From: Candidatus Daviesbacteria bacterium
GTDB taxonomy: Bacteria > Patescibacteria > Microgenomatia > Daviesbacterales > UBA10151
Length of the DNA: 64,000 nucleotides
Assembly (NCBI GenBank): GCA_028687915.1
Contig: JAQTZF010000001.1
Span: 62,001-126,000 of the forward strand
Direction: 5' to 3'
The translations under genes were made by a program, and so were the position numbers. Positions 57,936 through 64,000 of this stretch are shown here, piece by piece. The notes beneath the pieces are model-generated. The model saw only the letters and a program-made list of their open reading frames with translations, was not told where the DNA came from and did not search any database. Numbering within the stretch: position 1 is the stretch's first letter; every line of letters starts with the position of its first letter.

Positions 57936-59030
57936 CTATTCTAAATAATCACGAAGTTTCTTTGCTCTGGTTGGATGCCTGAGTTTTCTAATTGCTTTAG
58001 CTTCAATCTGTCTAATTCTTTCACGAGTTACTCCAAATTCTTTACCAACTTCTTCCAAGGTTCTTTGTTTTCCATCTTCAATTCCAAATCTAAGCTGTAA
58101 GACTCTTTTTTCTCTTGGAGATAAAGAATCTAAAACCTCATCAAGATGAGCCCTAAGTAAAGCACGAGTTGCCTGTTCATCAGGTTTTAAGCCAGGAGCT
58201 TCAATAAAATCACCTAATTCTGAATCTTCTTCATCCCCTACTTTGGTAGCTAAAGAAGTTGGCTCCTGAGAAACTTTAATAATCTCCCTGGCTTTTGCTG
58301 GATCAATACCTAATTCTTTGGCAACTTCCTCTGGGGTTGGTTCACGACCTAAATCCTGCATTAATTTTCTTTGAGCTCTGTTAAAACGGTTTATTGTTTC
58401 AACCATATGAACCGGAATACGAATAGTTCTGGCTTGGTCTGCCAAGGCTCTGGTGATTGCCTGTCTAATCCACCAGGTAGCATAAGTAGAGAATTTAAAG
58501 CCTCTTTTCCAATCATATTTTTCAACAGCTCTCATCAGCCCCATATTTCCTTCTTCAATAAGATCGAGTAATGACATACCCCGCCCAACATATTTTTTAG
58601 CTATAGAAACAACTAACCTTAAGTTAGCACTGATAAGTTTATCTTTAGCCCTTCTTTCCCCTTTTTCTGAAGCTTTTGCGAGTTCTATTTCCTGAGCTGC
58701 AGTGAGTAAAGAAACCCTGCCTATTTCTCTTAAATATTGTCTGACAGGATCAGTGACTGATCCTTCATCCATTGAAGCTAACATTTCTAATTCTTTTTCT
58801 AAGTCAGTTGAGCCTTTTTCAGCGTCTGCCACTTCTTCTGTAGTAGTTTCAAAAACATCGATTGAAGCCTCAATCAACTTACCATAAAATTCATCTAGCT
58901 CTTCCACTTTTTCTTCTGGTTTAGGGAATACCTGTAAAATTTCTTCCTGGGTAACAAAACCACGGTCGTGGCCTAATTTTAATAGCTTTTTTTCATCTAA
59001 ATCTACAACTTTCGTTTTTGCTTTTGCCAT
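57936..59030 (-). CDS. rpoD: Primary sigma factor RpoD
   Basis: 364 residues. Short region 1.1-like start (KLLKLGHDRGFVTQEEILQ), region 1.2 'DPVRQYLREIGRVSLLTAAQ', region 2 'LDLIEEGNMGLMRAVEKYDW' and 'FSTYATWWIRQAITRALADQ', region 3 and region 4 'SPREKRVLQLRFGIEDGKQR' with 'FGVTRERIRQIEAKAIRKLR'. It directs housekeeping transcription. It follows dnaG, as in the classical dnaG-rpoD operon. A diverged copy of its last codons lies just downstream. Confidence 0.97.
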   Translation of the reverse strand: MAKAKTKVVDLDEKKLLKLGHDRGFVTQEEILQVFPKPEEKVEELDEFYGKLIEASIDVFETTTEEVADAEKGSTDLEKELEMLASMDEGSVTDPVRQYLREIGRVSLLTAAQEIELAKASEKGERRAKDKLISANLRLVVSIAKKYVGRGMSLLDLIEEGNMGLMRAVEKYDWKRGFKFSTYATWWIRQAITRALADQARTIRIPVHMVETINRFNRAQRKLMQDLGREPTPEEVAKELGIDPAKAREIIKVSQEPTSLATKVGDEEDSELGDFIEAPGLKPDEQATRALLRAHLDEVLDSLSPREKRVLQLRFGIEDGKQRTLEEVGKEFGVTRERIRQIEAKAIRKLRHPTRAKKLRDYLE

Positions 59031-59088
59031 ATTTTGTTTTATAAATTTGTTTTCATACCTTGCCTATAAACAAATTTTCAAGCTTTGC
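59031..59088 (-). repeat. Imperfect direct repeat between dnaG and rpoD
   Basis: Two copies of about 19 bp of the form TATARGCAARGYWTGAAAA, starting at the dnaG stop codon and 27 bp later. It could be a remnant duplication or a control element between the two genes. Confidence 0.35.
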
Positions 59089-60861
59089 TTATAGATTCTT
59101 TAATTTTAGCGATAAATCTCTAAACCTTTTTGTTAATGCTTGTAACTGTTCTATTTTACCAAAACTCTCAGCATTTTTGATATCATCTGATAGTTTTTCT
59201 AAAGAGGCTTTAACTAAAGCCTTCTTCAATCCTGCCACTACCACATTAATTTCATTCAACCATGCCTTTGAGTTTGTTAATTTATCATCAATCTCTGTTA
59301 AATACAAGCCATCTACTATAGGTATTAACTCTTCAGGCAAGGTTTTAACAAAATCACTGATGTTAAATGCAGAGCCTTTAAAAGAAACAGCATCTAAGTA
59401 TAACACTAGAAGGACATATAAAGAACGATAAGCTTCTAATGTAAAAAGTGTTTCAGGGAAATTTGGCACAAATGTTAGGTCTGCCGGAATTTTTAACAAT
59501 AAATTCATTAAATATTCTTCAAGCCTTCCTCTTCTTGATCTGAACGCTTCTTTTCCTCCTCCGTCTTGCTTAATAATATTTTCAAAAGTTGGAGCATAAC
59601 TGCTACCAGCTTTTGCAACTTCTCTTCGAACGATATCTTCAGGGATAGCAATTAAAGCAGATAGTTTTTGAATATAAAATTCACGGGTAACATTATCAGA
59701 TATTTTTGCCCACAGAGGCGCAATCTCAGAAGCAATACGTTTTCTTCCTTCTGCAGTATTCCTATTAAATCTTCCAGCAACAGACTGTAAATAATAATCA
59801 TAAATTGGTTCTGCTTCTTCTACAGCCTTTTTCCATAAATCAACATTTTTTAAAGATAACTCTGCCGGATCTTTACCTTCAGGAATCTTTATTACTTTTA
59901 TATTTAATCCAGCAAAATCTGCCATCTCTATCCCCCGTCTTGAAGCTGCATCTCCTGCTGAATCAGAATCAAAACAAAGTAAGATTGTATCTGTATATTT
60001 TTTTATTAAATCAATCTGCCCTGCTGTTAAAGCAGTTCCTTTGGAAGCCACCACATTTTTTACTCCTGCCTGATAGGACATGATAGTATCCATTTCACCT
60101 TCAGTTAAAATAGCTGCGTTTGTTTGTCTAATTTCACCTTTGGATAAATTTAATCCATACAAACAGTTACCTTTATCAAAAATGATTGTTTGAGGGGTGT
60201 TAATATATTTTGGCTCCCCCACCCCCAAAATCCTGCCTGAAAAAGCAATAATTTGACCCTTAACATCCAGTAAAGGAAACATTACTCTTCCTCGAAAACG
60301 ATCATAACCACCTGATTTAGAAGCAACTGCTAAGCCTGCATCAATTAAATCAGAGGTAGTAAATCCACGTTTGGACATAAACTTAAATAAACTATCCCAG
60401 GAATTAGGAGCATAACCCAAATTAAATTCTTTGATGGTTTTATCAGTTAAACCTCTTTTTTTAAGATATGCCAAGGCTGGTTCACCTAATTTATGTTCAG
60501 TTAAAATATAGTGAAAGTATTGAGAAGCTTTTTGGTTAGCATCAAAAAGCTTAGATTTTTTATCTTTATCTTTGGAAGGCTTTCTGGATAAAGTTACTCC
60601 AGCTCTTTTGGCTAAAATGTCTAAGGCATCAACAAATTCCATGCTATCTTTTAGCATTAAGAATTTAAAAATATCTCCTCCCACATTACAACCAAAGCAA
60701 TGAAAGATTCCCCGTTCAGGAGAAACTACAAAAGAAGGGCTTTTTTCAGCATGAAAAGGACATGGCGCTTTATAATTAACACCGCTTTTCTTTAAAGGTA
60801 AATATTCTGAGATTAAATCAACAATGTTGATTTTTTGTTTAATTAAGTCGAGGTCGTCCAT
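59089..60861 (-). CDS. dnaG: DNA primase DnaG
   Basis: 590 residues from ATG 60861 (MDDLDLIKQKINIVDLISEY), preferred over an upstream extension of 37 codons that reads non-coding. Zinc finger 'CPFHAEKSPSF' with 'GIFHCFGCNVGGDIFKF'. TOPRIM domain with 'AAILTEGEMDTIMSYQAG' and 'ILLCFDSDSAGDAASRRG'. The C-terminal DnaB-interacting part is present and diverged. Makes RNA primers at the replication fork. Confidence 0.95.
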   Translation of the reverse strand: MDDLDLIKQKINIVDLISEYLPLKKSGVNYKAPCPFHAEKSPSFVVSPERGIFHCFGCNVGGDIFKFLMLKDSMEFVDALDILAKRAGVTLSRKPSKDKDKKSKLFDANQKASQYFHYILTEHKLGEPALAYLKKRGLTDKTIKEFNLGYAPNSWDSLFKFMSKRGFTTSDLIDAGLAVASKSGGYDRFRGRVMFPLLDVKGQIIAFSGRILGVGEPKYINTPQTIIFDKGNCLYGLNLSKGEIRQTNAAILTEGEMDTIMSYQAGVKNVVASKGTALTAGQIDLIKKYTDTILLCFDSDSAGDAASRRGIEMADFAGLNIKVIKIPEGKDPAELSLKNVDLWKKAVEEAEPIYDYYLQSVAGRFNRNTAEGRKRIASEIAPLWAKISDNVTREFYIQKLSALIAIPEDIVRREVAKAGSSYAPTFENIIKQDGGGKEAFRSRRGRLEEYLMNLLLKIPADLTFVPNFPETLFTLEAYRSLYVLLVLYLDAVSFKGSAFNISDFVKTLPEELIPIVDGLYLTEIDDKLTNSKAWLNEINVVVAGLKKALVKASLEKLSDDIKNAESFGKIEQLQALTKRFRDLSLKLKNL

Positions 60862-60956
60862 AGTTATATCTGATCGTCCGTCCAATGCGTGACCATCAGG
60901 TATCCCGATAGGATCGGAACAGGTTGATAGGCGAATTGTAACCCAAAAAAACCCAA

Positions 60957-60985
60957 ATGACAATATTAGCAAGAACAGCTATAAT
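60957..60985 (+). promoter_or_regulatory. Promoter of tRNA-Ser
   Basis: ATGACA (60957-60962), 17-bp spacer, TATAAT (60980-60985). It lies right before the leftover 5' tRNA end and 109 bp before the intact tRNA, with no other promoter in between. Confidence 0.55.
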
Positions 60986-60993
60986 ATCTAAAC

Positions 60994-61050
60994 TTGGAGA
61001 GGTCGCATAAAAGCTTCGCTTTTGCGATAGTTCCACCGCCAAGGCGGTGT
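60994..61050 (+). pseudogene. Leftover 5' part of tRNA-Ser
   Basis: TTGGAGAGGTCGCATA (60994-61009) repeats exactly the first 14 nt of tRNA-Ser and two bases before it. CCACCGCCAAGGCGGTG further on may be a collapsed anticodon stem. It also folds as GATAGTT...AACTATC hairpin. Confidence 0.55.
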
Positions 61051-61093
61051 AGTAACTATCTAATGCAAGCTATGCTTCTCTCTTTAAAGAATT

Positions 61094-61178
61094 GGAGAGG
61101 TCGCATAGTGGTCTAGTGCGCCGCCTTGGAAAGGCGGTATACCGTAAGGTATCGAGGGTTCAAATCCCTCCCTCTCCG
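61094..61178 (+). tRNA. tRNA-Ser (GGA)
   Basis: Acceptor GGAGAGG/CCTCTCC, anticodon stem CCGCC/GGCGG with loop TTGGAAA, long variable arm TACC-GTAA-GGTA, T arm GAGGG-TTCAAAT-CCCTC, G73. CCA is encoded (61179-61181), unlike the other tRNAs here. Confidence 0.95.
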
Positions 61179-61188
61179 CCAAAACTCT

Positions 61189-61668
61189 ATGAAGAATAAA
61201 TTAAATCTCATAATTAGAAAAGCAAAAATTTCTGATCTACAAAACATTCAAGCATTAGGTACTGGGTTAATGAAATCAGATAGAAGATTTGATCCTACAT
61301 TAATAGAGGAGTGGTATTTTAGTAGCGATGCTATGAAATACTTACTCAATCGTATTAGAGGCAAAAAAGGCGTTTGCCTTGTAGCAGAAGTTAATAAACA
61401 ACTTGTGGGGTACCTGACTGGTAAATTACTAAAAACAGAAACATGGCGACCATTTTACAGAGCAGAGGTGAATAATTTGTATATTGAAACTAAATATCAA
61501 AGCAAAGGCATAGGAGCAGCTTTGTTAAAAGCATTTATTGAGTGGAGTAAAGCCAATAGTGCTGAGAGAATTGTTCTTAATGTTGAATCTAAGAATGTTG
61601 AAGCAATCAGGTTTTATCAGAAAAATAATTTTAACCCAGCCCGTCTGGAAATGGAAGCAAAAATATAG
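61189..61668 (+). CDS. GNAT family N-acetyltransferase
   Basis: 159 residues from ATG 61189. GNAT core: 'LIIRKAKISDLQNIQALGTG', 'AEVNNLYIETKYQSKGIGAA' with the acetyl-CoA loop Q-S-K-G-I-G-A, and 'RIVLNVESKNVEAIRFYQKN'. The closest function by pattern is protein or small-molecule N-acetylation, like RimI-type enzymes. It starts 7 bp after tRNA-Ser's CCA and may be transcribed with it. Confidence 0.92.
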   Translation: MKNKLNLIIRKAKISDLQNIQALGTGLMKSDRRFDPTLIEEWYFSSDAMKYLLNRIRGKKGVCLVAEVNKQLVGYLTGKLLKTETWRPFYRAEVNNLYIETKYQSKGIGAALLKAFIEWSKANSAERIVLNVESKNVEAIRFYQKNNFNPARLEMEAKI

Positions 61669-61671
61669 TTT

Positions 61672-62226
61672 ATGAAAAAAGATTCACAAACTGAATTTGA
61701 AACTAAGGTTTTAGATCTTGATAAAGAAGAAGTTATTAAAAAGCTTAGAGAGTTAGGTGCAAAAGAGTCCCCAGAAGCTTTGTCCAGAAGATATGTTTTT
61801 GATATGGAATCAGAAGATATGGAATGGATTAGACTTAGAGAAATTGATGGCAAAGCTACTTTAGCTTATAAATTTAAGCCTAAAGGAAATATACAGGTTG
61901 GAAAAACCCAGGAAATAGAAACGGAAGTTGCTAATTTTGAAGAAACAGCCAAAATATTACTCAAAATACCTTTTAAACAGGTTTTATATCAGGAAAATAA
62001 AACCCACATTTTTCACCTTAATGGGATTGAATATTCAATTGATACCTGGCCCATGCTTGAACCATACCTGGAAATTGAATCAAGCAGTTTAGAAAAAGTA
62101 GCAGAAGGACTAAAACTTTTAAATTTAGAAGGTAAAGATATTGGAGATAAGGATATCAGATCAATTTACCTGGAAAAAAATATTGATTTCCACACATTAA
62201 CTGATCTTAAATTTGAGAAAAATTAG
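61672..62226 (+). CDS. CYTH-domain protein (class IV adenylate cyclase-like)
   Basis: 184 residues. The opening 'TEFETKVLDLDKEEVIKKLR' holds the E-x-E-x-K motif; 'EWIRLREIDGKATLAYKFKP' and 'QEIETEVANFEETAKILLKI' are the next barrel strands, and 'WPMLEPYLEIESSSLEKV' the later one. CYTH enzymes act on triphosphates (tripolyphosphate, thiamine triphosphate, ATP). It follows the GNAT gene by 3 bp. Confidence 0.9.
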   Translation: MKKDSQTEFETKVLDLDKEEVIKKLRELGAKESPEALSRRYVFDMESEDMEWIRLREIDGKATLAYKFKPKGNIQVGKTQEIETEVANFEETAKILLKIPFKQVLYQENKTHIFHLNGIEYSIDTWPMLEPYLEIESSSLEKVAEGLKLLNLEGKDIGDKDIRSIYLEKNIDFHTLTDLKFEKN

Positions 62227-62258
62227 CACCACTTGCATTAATGGTGTATGATATATAA

Positions 62259-62498
62259 ATGATGGGAAATTATTTTTATCCAATGTATAACTCAATGTTC
62301 TACTGGATGTCTGGCTGGAATCCTTTTATCTGGCTAGCTCCTCTTGCTTTAATAGATTTAATTTTAAAGGGTTTTGCTTTATGGAAAGCAGGTAGAAATA
62401 ATCACCTCTATTGGTTTATAGCTTTATTATTTATTAATTCTTTAGGTATTCTTCCGCTTATTTATCTAGTTTTCTTTGAGAAGAAGAATAAGAAGTAA
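62259..62498 (+). CDS. DUF5652-like small membrane protein
   Basis: 79 residues. 'WLAPLALIDLILKGFALWKA' followed by 'NHLYWFIALLFINSLGILPL' and a basic tail fit DUF5652, related to phospholipase_D-N type membrane hairpins. TATGAT ends 6 nt before the ATG (leaderless). The 3' end overlaps the TlyA-like gene by 33 bp. Confidence 0.8.
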   Translation: MMGNYFYPMYNSMFYWMSGWNPFIWLAPLALIDLILKGFALWKAGRNNHLYWFIALLFINSLGILPLIYLVFFEKKNKK

Positions 62499-63062
62499 AA
62501 ACTCTTTATTCCCTGCTCCCCCTAAAATTGGTGATTCCATCTCTTCTTGAATCTTAAACCCTAGTTCCTGAATCTTTTTAACTGTTTGATCTTTAATCTC
62601 TTCAGATTTTTCTAAAGATAAAACACCTTTAATTAAGTCTTGTTTTGAAGATTCATAATGAGGTTTAAGTAAGGCAATAATCATTCCATCTTCTTTTAAA
62701 AATTTCTTCACTACAGGTAAAACCAATTCTAATTTTGTCCAACCAGCATCAATGGTTATTAAATCCACCCTTCGACTTCGCTCAGGGCCTTCGGCCTCTT
62801 CTGGCAATTCTTCTAAATGAAGAATATTAGTTCTTTCCATTACCGCTACCCTTGGGTCATTTCGAAGTTTCCAGGCAAACTCTCCGTAAGCTGTATCTAC
62901 TGCATAAACTTTTGAGGCACCGTTTTGTAATAAACAATCCACAAACCCACCTGTTGATGAACCAACATCAAGGACAACTTTACCATTCACGTCAACTTGA
63001 AATTGATCTAATGCAGCTTTTAATTTATCCCCACCGCGGGAAACAAAATTAGAGCTGCTCAT
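62466..63062 (-). CDS. TlyA-like rRNA methyltransferase, S4 domain missing
   Basis: 198 residues of a FtsJ-like SAM fold: 'FVSRGGDKLKAALDQFQVDV', 'VVLDVGSSTGGFVDCLLQNG', 'VYAVDTAYGEFAWKLRNDPR', 'LITIDAGWTKLELVLPVVKK'. TlyA 2'-O-methylates 16S/23S rRNA and normally has an N-terminal S4 domain, which is absent here. Residues 'EAEGPERSRR' are encoded by a repeat-like insertion (62768-62796). It overlaps the NUDIX gene upstream by 14 bp. Confidence 0.85.
   Translation of the reverse strand: MSSSNFVSRGGDKLKAALDQFQVDVNGKVVLDVGSSTGGFVDCLLQNGASKVYAVDTAYGEFAWKLRNDPRVAVMERTNILHLEELPEEAEGPERSRRVDLITIDAGWTKLELVLPVVKKFLKEDGMIIALLKPHYESSKQDLIKGVLSLEKSEEIKDQTVKKIQELGFKIQEEMESPILGGAGNKEFLLLILLLKEN
62768..62796. 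repeat. Short palindromic repeat inside the TlyA-like gene
   Basis: CCCTTCGACTTCGCTCAGGG followed by CCTTCGGCC: a motif common in intergenic repeats of diverse bacteria, here translated as GPERSRR. Confidence 0.65.
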
Positions 63063-63456
63063 ACATCCCCACAGCTTTTTTAAACAAAGTCTTATCGTTT
63101 GAGAAACTTAATTTTTTCAAAGCTTCATCCGGAGTAAACCAACCTGAATCTGAAACTTCCCAATCATGATCTTTAATATCACCTGAAACATATTTCATTA
63201 AATAGATAGTCACAATTTTGAAGATTTCTTCCCCATTTAGAGTATATTTATACTTTGATTGCCCAACAGAATTAATTATTTCTACCTCCACCCCTCCTTC
63301 TTCTTTAACTTCCCGAAGCGCTGCCTGCTTCATTCCTTCTCCTTCATTTGGATGACCTTTAGGAAACCCCCAGGATTTATTGGTTGAATGTTGAGTCAAA
63401 AGAACTTGTCCTTCTTTGTTAAATATAATTCCCCCTGCAGAAAATTCTCTCTTCAT
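63049..63456 (-). CDS. NUDIX hydrolase
   Basis: 135 residues. 'REFSAGGIIFNKEGQVLLTQ' and the Nudix box 'GHPNEGEGMKQAALREVKEE' continuing GGV match G-x5-E-x7-R-E-U-x-E-E-x-G-U. 'WGFPKGH' precedes the box, as in Ap4A/dNTP-type Nudix enzymes. It probably cleans oxidised or unusual nucleotides. It diverges from nothing close; tRNA-Ser lies 22 bp upstream on the same strand. Confidence 0.93.
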   Translation of the reverse strand: MKREFSAGGIIFNKEGQVLLTQHSTNKSWGFPKGHPNEGEGMKQAALREVKEEGGVEVEIINSVGQSKYKYTLNGEEIFKIVTIYLMKYVSGDIKDHDWEVSDSGWFTPDEALKKLSFSNDKTLFKKAVGMYEQL

Positions 63457-63478
63457 ATTTTTTAATTATATAGTATAG

Positions 63479-63564
63479 CGGAGGCGGTAGGATTCGAACC
63501 TACGAGGAGCTTTCGCCCCGACAGTTTTCGAAACTGTTTCCTTAAACCACTCGGACACGCCTCC
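63479..63564 (-). tRNA. tRNA-Ser (CGA)
   Basis: Acceptor GGAGGCG/CGCCTCC, anticodon stem ACAGT/ACTGT with loop TTCGAAA (anticodon CGA), variable arm GGGGC-GAAA-GCTCC, T arm GTAGG-TTCGAAT-CCTAC, G73. No CCA. Confidence 0.95.
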
Positions 63565-63569
63565 CCATG

Positions 63570-63642
63570 TGCGCCTGGAGGGGATCGAACCCCCGACTTC
63601 ATCGTCCGCAACGATGCGCTCTATCCACTGAGCTACAGGCGC
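63570..63642 (-). tRNA. tRNA-Arg (GCG)
   Basis: Acceptor GCGCCTG/CAGGCGC, D arm GCTC-AGTGGATA-GAGC, anticodon stem CATCG/CGATG with loop TTGCGGA (anticodon GCG), T arm GGGGG-TTCGATC-CCCTC, A73. No CCA. Most bacteria carry ACG (made inosine by TadA) instead. Confidence 0.94.
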
Positions 63643-63769
63643 AATATGTGAATTTTACAACAACTATACGCTAGAAGCTAATATCTGGACACTTACGTTT
63701 TGGCGAAGTAAAAGGCAAGGTTCTGCGAGCACGAGGTATAATTTTCCTTACCGAAGTACAAGCAGGTCC

Positions 63770-64000
63770 TTATTTTTGGGGATTTTCTAAGGGAAAATGT
63801 TTTTGTAAGGATGAGGCCCAGGAATCCATTAAATTTTTTGGAGCAATTTCATGAAAAGGTAAATACCTGGCAACCACTTTTTTAATCTCTTCAAGTTGAT
63901 CCTTTTGAATTAAAATAATAAGCTGTCCTGGAAAACGCAGATCAGTTAATACGTTTAATATTTGATAGCCTTCTTTTTCTGAAAACCAAAAACTATTTAA
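63770..64000 (-). CDS. C-terminal part of an unknown protein (5' end outside window)
   Basis: Open on the minus strand from the window edge to TAA at 63770-63772: 76 residues including 'GYQILNVLTDLRFPGQLIIL' and 'DQLEEIKKVVARYLPFHEIA'. No family is recognised and no TM helix is visible in this part. The 127 bp between its stop and tRNA-Arg contain no gene I can see. Confidence 0.6.
   Translation of the reverse strand, partial: LNSFWFSEKEGYQILNVLTDLRFPGQLIILIQKDQLEEIKKVVARYLPFHEIAPKNLMDSWASSLQKHFPLENPQK

Noticed and set aside
63643..63769. Leftover gene end downstream of the last partial gene
   Set aside because: Words such as GGCGAAG and GCGAGCA recur from the ligase gap, but no frame resembles the end of the neighbouring protein.
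1..64000. Alternative genetic code (TGA as sense)
   Set aside because: mutM, the ligase and others end at TGA at the expected family length, and no conserved gene has internal TGA.
1..64000. CRISPR array, insertion sequence, prophage or rRNA operon
   Set aside because: No regularly spaced repeats, transposase, phage structural genes or rRNA segments were seen.

Overview
The window reads as a piece of a small, low-GC genome of a Candidate Phyla Radiation bacterium, most likely Microgenomates (inference, from gene content). Pointers are: many short single-domain proteins of unknown function; a DNA polymerase I without a proofreading domain; an archaeal-type ATP-dependent DNA ligase next to an endonuclease Q homologue; a DUF2298 giant membrane protein; surface proteins with coiled-coil tails; DUF5654, DUF5652, DUF3096, DUF3175, DUF4342 and DUF2905 proteins; and a reduced tRNA style. 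TGA is used as a normal stop (mutM, ligase), so this is not one of the recoded CPR lineages. There are no rRNA genes, CRISPR arrays, insertion sequences or prophages.

Layout. 1-6.3 kb: end of a surface protein, two exported proteins, uppS (minus), an FAD oxidoreductase and a DUF2298 protein. 6.4-11.3 kb: YjbQ, an ECF-type sigma factor, a polyprenyl synthase, and an operon ending in ispG-ispH (last steps of the MEP isoprenoid pathway). 11.3-13.4 kb: ferredoxin diverging from an ArsR-type regulator-iscS-iscU cluster (Fe-S assembly, which IspG/IspH need). 13.4-24.7 kb: DsbA-like protein, pth, endonuclease Q, DNA ligase, GGDEF protein, Fic, pyrB, recF, MFS, mutM. 25-35.3 kb: glycosyltransferase, Crp/Fnr regulator, polA, ftsH, trpS, a racemase split by a frame change. 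35.3-38.3 kb: MazF-like protein, tRNA-Met, tRNA-fMet, DivIC/FtsB, Xer recombinase, tRNA-Ile. 38.3-43.5 kb: VirD4/TraG-like ATPase cluster and a thiol-redox group (TrxB and CxxC envelope proteins). 43.5-56.6 kb: many small, mostly membrane, proteins, an MTA phosphorylase-like enzyme, a six-hairpin glycosidase, a bactofilin-like protein and lipid/sugar-envelope genes. 56.6-64 kb: tRNA-Asn with a group I intron, an RlpA-like protein behind a long structured leader, rpoD, dnaG, tRNA-Ser, GNAT, CYTH, TlyA-like, NUDIX, tRNA-Ser and tRNA-Arg.

The most unusual signals are in the non-coding DNA. (1) Several housekeeping genes are followed by leftover, diverged copies of their own 3' ends: mutM has two extra zinc-finger tails in a row, the ligase and rpoD one each; a tRNA-Ser gene has a leftover 5' end between it and its promoter. 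The leftovers still read as proper C-termini, with synonymous or conservative differences, so they look like scars of one-sided recombination with DNA from relatives. (2) Short palindromic or repeat-like DNA is inserted in frame in at least five conserved proteins. (3) tRNA-Asn(GTT) carries a group I intron between anticodon positions 35 and 36. (4) A promoter, antiterminator, terminator and ribosome-binding site in series precede the racemase operon, a textbook attenuator layout with no ligand I can name. (5) A roughly 245-nt structured leader precedes the RlpA-like gene and matches no riboswitch consensus I know.
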